Of a stretch of 20,143 nucleotides of DNA, positions 15,017 to 20,143 are shown in pieces. Position numbers and translations under genes: made by a program. This stretch comes from an uncultured Lachnospiraceae bacterium. Its GTDB lineage: Bacteria > Bacillota > Clostridia > Lachnospirales > Lachnospiraceae. The DNA lies in contig CAJUMB010000060.1 of NCBI GenBank assembly GCA_910587105.1, positions 1 through 20,143 of the forward strand, read 5' to 3'. Positions within the stretch are counted from its first letter, which is position 1; the number at the start of each line of letters is the position of its first letter. The notes under the pieces were generated by a model, which saw only the letters and a program-made list of their open reading frames with translations, made no database searches and had not been told where the DNA came from.

Positions 15017-17083
15017 CTATTTTTGTTTAAAATTTTTACTGGTTTTACAAATCAATCCGTCAAAGAGCCAGTACATGGCTGGCAGAAACAAAAGCACCGC
15101 GCACATGCTGATCAGTGCTCCTCTGGACATCAACAGGCACAGAGAGCTGATCATATCAATTTCCGAATACACACTGACCCCCACTGTGGATGCGAAAAAG
15201 CTGAACGCCGACACCATAACCGGGCGCAGGCTGCTCTGGTGGGCAATCTGGACTGCCTCTCTCTTGCTCTTTCCGCTTCCCCGCTCCTTCTCGTACCTGC
15301 TGGTCATCAATATAGCGTAGTCCACCGTTGCCCCCAGCTGTATAGTACCGATTACAATAGATGCCACAAAGGGAAGCCTGGTCCCGGTGAGGAATGGAAT
15401 CCCCATGTTAATGAATATGGCACTTTCTATAACCAAAACCAGAATCACAGGCAGGGAAATGGACTTAAATACAAACAAAATAATCACAAACACGGACAAA
15501 ATGGACACAGTACTGACCACCTTGAAATCGTGGTCTGTAATATCAATCAGGTCTTTGGTACAGGGCGCCTCTCCCACCACCATTCCCTTGGGGTCATAGG
15601 ACTTTAACACCGTGTTCAATTTCTCAATCTGTTGATTGACTTCGTCAGAAGCCACCTGATATTCATTCATCACCAGCATCAATTCATAATTGCCGCTCTC
15701 CAGAATCTCCAGCACATCCTTTGGTATCATGCTCTTAGGAAAATTTGGCCCCAGTATGCTCTCGATTCCCAGCACTGATTTAATTCCCTCAATCTTCTCC
15801 ATCTCATCAATCATCTGATATTTCTCTTTTTCCGGAACGTTTTTATCCAGCAGAAGCATATGGGCAGCACCCATCTCGTAGTTGTCCTGAAGCTTCTTAT
15901 TTGCTGTGATGCTGTCCAGATAATCCGGCAGTGTGGCATCCAGATTGTAATACACTTTGGTATTTGCCTGGCAGTAGGCGAATACACAGAAACAGATGAC
16001 AAATATTGCTGCAAATACCCTGTGGTATTTCACCACAAAATCAGACGCATGGGGAAAATCCGGGATCAGCTGGCGGTGCTTTGTCTTTTCCAGAGCCTTG
16101 TCAAATATCATGATCATGGAAGGCAGTACTGTCACACAGCAGATAACACCCAGCACAACACCTTTGGTCATAACCACTCCCAAATCCAGACCCAGGGTAA
16201 AACTCATAAAGCAAAGAGCCACAAATCCTGCAATGGTGGTAATAGAACTGGCAACCACCGATTTGATGGTAGCTGCAATGGCCTGAGCCATGGCCTCTTT
16301 GTGGTCCTCCCCATATCTGCTCTTTTCCTCCTGATAACTGTGCCACAGGAAAATGGAATAATCCATGGTAACCCCCAGCTGGAGAACCGCTGTAAGTGCT
16401 TTCGTTATATAGGAAATCTCTCCTGCTATAAAATTAGACCCCAGGTTATAAATAATGGCAAACCCGATACTGGTTAAAAACAGCACAGGAATCAGATAAG
16501 ACTCCATAGTCAGTCCCAGTACAATCACGGAGAGAAGGGCCGCTATGGCCACATACGCCACAACCTCTTTTTCTGCCAGATTCTTTGTATCTGTCACAAT
16601 GGCAGACATACCGCTTAAGAAACATTGTTTTCCTGCCAGATGGCGGATCTCCTCAATGGCATCCATTGTCTCGTCCGCTGATGTGGTAGTCTCAAAGATA
16701 ATAAACATCATAGTAGAATCTCCGGAATTGAAAACTTTCCGAATTTTCTCCGGCAGCATTTCCATTGGTACAGACAAATCTGAAAAACTGTCATACCAGA
16801 CTACTTTCGATACATGTTCCGTCTTCTCGATCTTCTCCTTCAGCGCAGCCACATCCCGGTTGGGCATCTCCTCACAGATAAACATAGAGTATGCCCCTGT
16901 TCCGAATTCCTCCACCAGAATATCCTGTCCAATCATTGTCTCAATATGATCGGGAAGATAATACAGAATATCGTAATTTACTTTTGTGTTGATATAACCA
17001 ATCGCCGCCGGAATCAGCAGCAGAATGCTGGTGATAAAAACCACAAACCGCAGCTTCACTATTTTTCTTCCCAGCTTTACCAT
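15017..17083 (-). CDS. MMPL/RND-family membrane transporter
   Basis: A 688-aa membrane protein with the duplicated RND/MMPL layout. An N-terminal helix (11-30) leads to a large external loop, then a bundle of helices holding the proton-relay motif GVTMDYSIFLWHSY (Asp241-Tyr242). A second loop follows, then a second bundle with the matching GATVDYAILMTSRYEKE (Asp588-Tyr589). Both Asp-Tyr pairs are intact, so it should be active. MMPL proteins export lipids, siderophores, peptides or hydrophobic drugs using the proton gradient. The ATG at 17083 is preferred over the frame's upstream ATG at 17152, because GGAGGG lies 5 nt before it and the upstream extension overlaps the promoter leader. It is the first gene of a two-gene operon with the heptad-repeat protein, controlled by the divergent TetR regulator through operators at 17161-17248. 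Confidence 0.92.
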   Translation of the reverse strand: MVKLGRKIVKLRFVVFITSILLLIPAAIGYINTKVNYDILYYLPDHIETMIGQDILVEEFGTGAYSMFICEEMPNRDVAALKEKIEKTEHVSKVVWYDSFSDLSVPMEMLPEKIRKVFNSGDSTMMFIIFETTTSADETMDAIEEIRHLAGKQCFLSGMSAIVTDTKNLAEKEVVAYVAIAALLSVIVLGLTMESYLIPVLFLTSIGFAIIYNLGSNFIAGEISYITKALTAVLQLGVTMDYSIFLWHSYQEEKSRYGEDHKEAMAQAIAATIKSVVASSITTIAGFVALCFMSFTLGLDLGVVMTKGVVLGVICCVTVLPSMIMIFDKALEKTKHRQLIPDFPHASDFVVKYHRVFAAIFVICFCVFAYCQANTKVYYNLDATLPDYLDSITANKKLQDNYEMGAAHMLLLDKNVPEKEKYQMIDEMEKIEGIKSVLGIESILGPNFPKSMIPKDVLEILESGNYELMLVMNEYQVASDEVNQQIEKLNTVLKSYDPKGMVVGEAPCTKDLIDITDHDFKVVSTVSILSVFVIILFVFKSISLPVILVLVIESAIFINMGIPFLTGTRLPFVASIVIGTIQLGATVDYAILMTSRYEKERGSGKSKREAVQIAHQSSLRPVMVSAFSFFASTVGVSVYSEIDMISSLCLLMSRGALISMCAVLLFLPAMYWLFDGLICKTSKNFKQK

Positions 17084-17160
17084 ACCGGCCCTCCCTTTCT
17101 CACACGGTATAAAACATTGTGTCCAATTGTAACTAGATTTTATGCCATGCATTTAATTTT

Positions 17161-17175
17161 ATGACCTTTGGTCAT
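17161..17175. promoter_or_regulatory. TetR operator 1
   Basis: ATGACCTTTGGTCAT is a perfect 15-bp palindrome around a 3-nt centre. It lies just downstream of the predicted start of transcription of the MMPL operon, where a bound repressor would block elongation. Confidence 0.75.
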
Positions 17176-17186
17176 TTCTGACGTCT

Positions 17187-17215
17187 ATCTTATAGCAAAA
17201 ATGACTTTTAGTCAA
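17187..17215 (-). promoter_or_regulatory. Promoter of the MMPL operon, overlapped by operator 2
   Basis: On the minus strand TTGACT (17215-17210), 17-nt spacer, TAAGAT (17192-17187). The -35 box is part of operator 2, so repressor binding would directly exclude RNA polymerase. Confidence 0.65.
17201..17215. promoter_or_regulatory. TetR operator 2
   Basis: ATGACTTTTAGTCAA, with core TGACT-TTT-AGTCA as an exact inverted repeat. Its centre is 40 bp from operator 1 and 33 bp from operator 3, close to whole numbers of helical turns. Confidence 0.75.
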
Positions 17216-17233
17216 TATGTAAATCGCAAAAAT

Positions 17234-17248
17234 TTGACTAAAAGTCAT
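17234..17248. promoter_or_regulatory. TetR operator 3
   Basis: TTGACTAAAAGTCAT is the inverse complement of operator 2. Together the three sites give the consensus WTGACYWWWRGTCAW. It lies upstream of the MMPL -35 and about 50 bp upstream of the tetR -35. Confidence 0.75.
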
Positions 17249-17296
17249 TTGTATGTTTGTGCAATATCCTGAATAGAGAAAAATTTTTCCTTTTGT

Positions 17297-17325
17297 TTGA
17301 TTTTGTGTTCCGAAAATTCTATAAT
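17297..17325 (+). promoter_or_regulatory. Promoter of the tetR gene
   Basis: TTGATT (17297-17302), 17-nt spacer, TATAAT (17320-17325). Transcription should start near 17332, leaving a leader of about 110 nt that contains repeat copy C. None of the three operators overlaps this promoter, so autorepression may be weaker than control of the MMPL operon. Confidence 0.75.
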
Positions 17326-17350
17326 AGATGTGACAATTATCATCGATTCC

Positions 17351-17419
17351 ATGATTAGAGCGTGTCTTAAAATTGCTTTCTGCCAGATGTATGACCCACA
17401 CTGTTGACACTCTAATCAT
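17351..17419 (+). repeat. Dispersed repeat copy C, a stem-loop in the tetR leader
   Basis: ATGATTAGAGCGTGTC (17351-17366) can pair with GACACTCTAATCAT (17406-17419), leaving two unpaired bases. The interior contains the family core TAGAGCGTGTCT...TGCCAGATG, which aligns without gaps over more than 50 bases with copy A on the minus strand. The stem closes 11 nt before the tetR ribosome site, so it could affect translation. Confidence 0.6.
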
Positions 17420-17442
17420 TCTACAAAAAAGAGGTATTCCCT

Positions 17443-18060
17443 ATGAAAAAGATTGACTACAACAAACAACAGAAAAGAAATTCCTTGTTGGAATCCGCCT
17501 TTGCCCTCTTTATTGACAATGGATTTTATAAAACTTCTATCTCTGACATCGTAAATAACGCAGGAGTGGCAAAGGGCACTTTCTATCTGTACTTTAAAGA
17601 TAAATATGATATCCGGAATCACCTGATTTCCCGGAAGGCCAGTCAAGTCTTCCTGGCCGCCTACGCAGAACTTCAGACCCGGGAATCTCTCACAGATTTC
17701 GAGGACCAGGTGCTTTTCATGATTGATCATATTCTGGATCAATTTGCCGCCAGCCACAGCCTGGTTACCCTGCTGTCCAAACATTTGAGCTGGGGATTTT
17801 TCAAAGACTCTCTTCTTTTTTCCGAGGAACCAGACATGCCCTCCGTCTTTGATTTATATGAGTCCCTGCTGTCCAAGGCCCCGTACACCTATCACTCCCC
17901 TGAACTTATGATGTATCTGATTCTGGAATTAATCAGCGGCGCCAGCTATAATGCCATTTTATATAATCAGCCTGTCCCTCTGGATGAGCTGAAACCTCAT
18001 TTATATCAGACGGTAAAGCAGATTTTCCGCCAATACCGCAGTGAAGCAGCTCCCGCATAA
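17443..18060 (+). CDS. TetR/AcrR-family transcriptional regulator
   Basis: A 205-aa protein with a TetR DNA-binding domain in the first 60 residues: ESAFALFIDNGFYKTSISDIVNNAG followed by VAKGTFYLYFKDKYDI, the recognition helix and the family signature. The C-terminal 140 residues are the ligand-binding and dimerisation part and are not specific enough to name an inducer. It is divergent from the MMPL operon with three 15-bp palindromes between them, the classic layout of an efflux system whose repressor is released by the exported compound. GAGG lies 8 nt upstream of the ATG. Downstream on the same strand are the 47-aa ORF and the recombinase with no obvious terminator between, so transcription could run through. 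Confidence 0.92.
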   Translation: MKKIDYNKQQKRNSLLESAFALFIDNGFYKTSISDIVNNAGVAKGTFYLYFKDKYDIRNHLISRKASQVFLAAYAELQTRESLTDFEDQVLFMIDHILDQFAASHSLVTLLSKHLSWGFFKDSLLFSEEPDMPSVFDLYESLLSKAPYTYHSPELMMYLILELISGASYNAILYNQPVPLDELKPHLYQTVKQIFRQYRSEAAPA

Positions 18061-18122
18061 TGCGCAGATGCCCCTGCATATATTGATAGAGAAGAACAGA
18101 CTAATCTCAGAAAGGAATGGAA

Positions 18123-18266
18123 ATGGCCAGAGACACACAGGTCATCTGCAAAAATGTTTTCAAAAACAACGGCGGGGTACTGGAAAAACAATATACACAA
18201 AAGTGGATAGAATTAATCCGGCAAAAAGAGAAACATCCGGCACTTACGGTTCCAAAACAGGTATGA
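18123..18266 (+). CDS. 47-aa ORF translationally coupled to the recombinase
   Basis: A short frame beginning MARDTQVICKNVFKNNGG and containing QYTQKWIELIRQKEK. AAGGA sits 6 nt before the ATG. Its TGA overlaps the recombinase ATG as ATGA (18263-18266), so the two are coupled. The predicted product is basic with one likely amphipathic helix. I do not recognise a named family. Position and coupling make it a candidate accessory factor for recombination, for example a directionality factor, but this is inference. It is not visible in the recombinase frame, which is open upstream to 18041 but has no ribosome site there. Confidence 0.6.
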   Translation: MARDTQVICKNVFKNNGGVLEKQYTQKWIELIRQKEKHPALTVPKQV

Positions 18267-19819
18267 AGGCCGGTATTTACTGCCGCCTGTCAGAAGAAGA
18301 CAGGGACAAACAATCCGCAGATGATGACAGCTGCAGTATCCAGAATCAGAAATCTATGCTGGTTCAATATGCACTGGAGCAGGGCTGGGAGATCTATCGG
18401 ATTTACAGTGACGACGATTATGCCGGCGCAGATAGAAACCGCCCGGAATTTAACAGGCTGATTGCCGACGCCCGGCAGAGGAAGCTGGATATTGTTCTCT
18501 GCAAGACCCAGTCACGGTTCACCAGGGAACTGGAACTGGTGGAAAAATACATCCATGGCCTTTTCCCCCTGTGGGGGATACGCTTCGTAAGTATTGTGGA
18601 CCATGCGGACACCGCAGACAGAGGGAATAAGAAATCCCGCCAGATTAACGGCCTGGTCAATGAATGGTATCTGGAAGATATGTCGGAAAATATCCGCAGC
18701 GTGCTGACAAACAGGAGGAAGAACGGTTTTCATATCGGCTCTTTTGCCCTGTACGGTTATAAAAAAGACCCTGGCCAAAAGGGTCATCTGCTCATAGATG
18801 AAGAGGCCGCCCAGGTGGTCAGGGAAATATTTACTCTATTTTCACAGGGATACGGAAAAACGGCCATTGCCAGACTGCTGAACAGCCGCAATATCCCAAG
18901 CCCTTCTGAATACAAACGTCTGCACGGCTTCCAGTACCAAAAACCCCAGAGCAGAACCAGCGCCCTCTGGAAGTATTCTGCCGTCTCCCATATACTGGCC
19001 AATGAAATTTATATAGGTAATATGGTGCAGGGCAGATACGGCAGTGTATCCTACAAAACAAAGCAGAACAGGCCCCGTCCAAAGGAACAGTGGTATGTGG
19101 TGGAGGGGACACACGAACCTATCATTGACCAGGAACTGTGGACAAAAGTACAGACCTTGATTTCCCAGAGAAGCAGACCTTTTGCCACAGGGGAAATGGG
19201 TCTGTTCGCCCGCAAAGCCCGATGCAGCAGCTGCGGCTGTATCCTGCGCTCCAATAAACAGTCCGACGGCAGGCGCTATCTGCGCTGTCCCAGCCGTTAT
19301 ATATCAAAGGATGCCTGCGAAGGCGCCTTCATTTCTGTGTCCACACTGGAACAGGCAGTCACCGCCCAGCTGAAACAGCTGTCCGCTCAATACCTGAACC
19401 GGGAAAAAATCGAAAAAGAGATTGTAATCAAGAGAGATCATACTACTGAACAAAAAAGGCTGGAAAAGGATATTGCTGCCTGCCTAAAAAAGGCTGCGGA
19501 ATATGAAGAAGGCATCCAGAATCTCTATCTGGATAAAGTGAAATCCTTAATCTCAGAGAACCAATTCATAGAATTTTCGGGGAAATTTTCCAGAGAAAAA
19601 GAACGCCTGGAAAAGCATATAAAAAATGCCCAAAGACAGCTTGCCGCCATCCAGAAGAATATCCAGGAGGAAGACCAAAAGCGCCTTCCAATGGAGCAAT
19701 ACATCAATCCCCATAAACTGGACAGAGAAACGGTGGAGGTGCTGATTGACCATATCACAGTGGGAAAACGCATTCCCCACACCCGGAAGGTCCCTGTTGA
19801 AATCCACTGGAACTTCTAA
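18263..19819 (+). CDS. Large serine recombinase (TnpX/TndX-like)
   Basis: A 518-aa site-specific recombinase. The resolvase catalytic domain (1-150) starts MKAGIYCRLSEED with nucleophile Ser10 and Arg8, followed by CKTQSRFTREL (80-90). The recombinase domain (about 155-290) includes FALYGYKKDP and YSAVSHILANEIYIGNMVQG. A zinc ribbon has Cys321, Cys324, Cys342 and Cys352. A coiled-coil stretch runs about 395-480, followed by a C-terminal tail with VEVLIDHITVGKR. This is the normal build of large serine integrases from Bacillota transposons and skin-type elements. It should catalyse integration and excision of the element it ends. The start at 18263 is chosen because it overlaps the upstream small ORF and gives the usual family N-terminus. 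The gene stops 48 nt before the right crossover. Confidence 0.93.
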   Translation: MKAGIYCRLSEEDRDKQSADDDSCSIQNQKSMLVQYALEQGWEIYRIYSDDDYAGADRNRPEFNRLIADARQRKLDIVLCKTQSRFTRELELVEKYIHGLFPLWGIRFVSIVDHADTADRGNKKSRQINGLVNEWYLEDMSENIRSVLTNRRKNGFHIGSFALYGYKKDPGQKGHLLIDEEAAQVVREIFTLFSQGYGKTAIARLLNSRNIPSPSEYKRLHGFQYQKPQSRTSALWKYSAVSHILANEIYIGNMVQGRYGSVSYKTKQNRPRPKEQWYVVEGTHEPIIDQELWTKVQTLISQRSRPFATGEMGLFARKARCSSCGCILRSNKQSDGRRYLRCPSRYISKDACEGAFISVSTLEQAVTAQLKQLSAQYLNREKIEKEIVIKRDHTTEQKRLEKDIAACLKKAAEYEEGIQNLYLDKVKSLISENQFIEFSGKFSREKERLEKHIKNAQRQLAAIQKNIQEEDQKRLPMEQYINPHKLDRETVEVLIDHITVGKRIPHTRKVPVEIHWNF

Positions 19820-19843
19820 ATTCTGTCTCTATCTGTTTTCTAT

Positions 19844-19881
19844 GCTGCTCTTATCCTAGTGCAGCAGAGCAGAAAGCACGC
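19844..19881 (+). other. attR, right junction of the element
   Basis: The half-site GCTGCTCTTATCC (19844-19856) is followed by 10 nt and then the GA crossover (19867-19868), mirroring attL. From 19861 the sequence is again cotJC (GCA GCA GAG CAG AAA). Confidence 0.8.
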
Positions 19882-20016
19882 TCCACTTACGATAACATCC
19901 TGCGGGTGGTGAAAAATATGCCGGAAGTGGCTGACCCCATACGTTTCCTGCGTGCACGGGAGGTTGTCCACTTCCAGCGGTTCGGGGAAGCGAACCGGGC
20001 GATGTCAAGTGAATAA
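19861..20016 (+). pseudogene. cotJC: cotJC fragment, right part (C-terminal)
   Basis: The frame reads AAEQKARSTYDNILRVV, PIRFLRAREVVHFQRFGEA and stops after NRAMSSE, matching the C-terminal half of CotJC. Joined at the GA to the left fragment it gives an open frame of 139 codons from the ATG at 11871. The end is shorter than usual: most CotJC proteins continue past FGEA with about 20-25 more residues ending near NFYAFNPS. A terminator follows the stop at once, so the 3' end may be a genuine short variant rather than recent decay. Confidence 0.85.
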
Positions 20017-20049
20017 CCGTGGAAAACTTCTTCACTTTCCATGGTTTTT
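20016..20049 (+). terminator. Rho-independent terminator of cotJC
   Basis: ACCGTGGAAA (20016-20025) pairs with TTTCCATGGT (20036-20045), with one G-T pair and a 10-nt loop, followed by TTTT. It begins at the last base of the cotJC stop codon. Confidence 0.85.
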
Positions 20050-20065
20050 CGTATTCAGAAAATAA

Positions 20066-20094
20066 TTGAATATGAATAAAAGAATTGCTATACT
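20066..20094 (+). promoter_or_regulatory. Promoter for a gene beyond the window
   Basis: TTGAAT (20066-20071), 17-nt spacer, TATACT (20089-20094). AGTATT and AATACT form a loosely spaced inverted pair just downstream, a possible operator. The gene itself lies outside the window. Confidence 0.65.
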
Positions 20095-20143
20095 AGTATT
20101 ACATCCGGTTAGTAACAATACTTTGCAACGTTGAAAAAATTTG

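Larger units (their letters stand above)
12143..19868. mobile_element. 7,726-bp serine-recombinase element inserted in cotJC
   Basis: Both junctions carry GCAGCAGA (12135-12142 and 19861-19868). Removing one copy plus the intervening 7,726 bp joins GAC ATG GCA GCA to GAG CAG AAA GCA CGC, the conserved DMAAEQKAR stretch of CotJC, in frame. Inverted half-sites (GCATAAGAACAAC left, GGATAAGAGCAGC read inward from the right; 10 of 13 identical) lie 10 nt inside the GA on each side. The gene content is a secreted heptad-repeat protein, an MMPL transporter, a TetR regulator, a 47-aa ORF and a large serine recombinase next to the right end. A GA crossover dinucleotide is known for TnpX of Tn4451 and TndX of Tn5397. 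No relaxase, conjugation or replication genes are present, so it is either a minimal integrative element or a reduced derivative. Confidence 0.88.

Noticed and set aside
14565..15607. Long plus-strand frames opposite the heptad-repeat and MMPL genes
   Set aside because: They mirror well-conserved genes on the other strand and lack ribosome sites or known motifs.
18041..18262. N-terminal extension of the recombinase
   Set aside because: It overlaps the end of tetR and the 47-aa ORF, lacks a ribosome site, and the resolvase domain starts normally at 18263.
20089..20096. TATACTAG matching the end of the 167-bp palindrome
   Set aside because: Eight bases that belong to a good -10 region; no further similarity to the palindrome.

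Overview
The window looks like a chromosome segment of a spore-forming, low-to-mid GC Bacillota, most likely a Lachnospiraceae (Blautia-like) gut anaerobe. The reasons are a YesM/YesN-type two-component system, remnants of the spore-coat gene cotJC, strong Shine-Dalgarno sites, TTGACA/TATAAT promoters and small dispersed palindromic repeats. The genus is inferred.

Left part (1-7000): a dispersed repeat, then a small coiled-coil protein behind a perfect consensus promoter. Next comes a sugar-sensing module: a lipoprotein of the periplasmic-binding-protein fold overlapping a YesM-type sensor kinase by 4 bp, a YidK-like sodium:solute symporter, and an AraC-type response regulator. The binding protein and kinase probably sense an extracellular solute, probably a sugar. 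The regulator may then activate the symporter, whose promoter has a good -10, a poor -35 and three CTGTCRAA direct repeats upstream. A 167-bp near-perfect palindrome supplies the last codons and the stop of the regulator.

Middle (7300-11700): a 31-codon candidate ORF and a YjbQ-family protein on the + strand. Facing them on the - strand are a YihS-like AGE-family aldose-ketose isomerase followed by PTS enzyme I, then an ECF sigma factor.

Right part (11871-20049): the most interesting region. Two fragments of cotJC lie 7.7 kb apart. Between them is a compact mobile element ending in a large serine recombinase. The ends can be defined to the base: both junctions carry GCAGCAGA, and exactly 10 nt inside the GA on each side is an inverted-repeat recombinase half-site (GCATAAGAACAAC / GGATAAGAGCAGC). 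Joining the flanks at GA restores an in-frame ...DMAAEQKAR... CotJC sequence.

The cargo is a secreted heptad-repeat protein plus an MMPL/RND transporter, divergent from a TetR regulator with three matching 15-bp operators in the intergenic region. A 47-aa ORF overlaps the recombinase start by ATGA. No conjugation or relaxase genes are present. The element resembles a minimal Tn4451/Tn5397-type (GA-specific) serine-recombinase element carrying an efflux or export cassette. Insertion into a sporulation gene raises a skin-like regulated-excision hypothesis, weakened because the flanking cotJC lacks its normal N-terminus.
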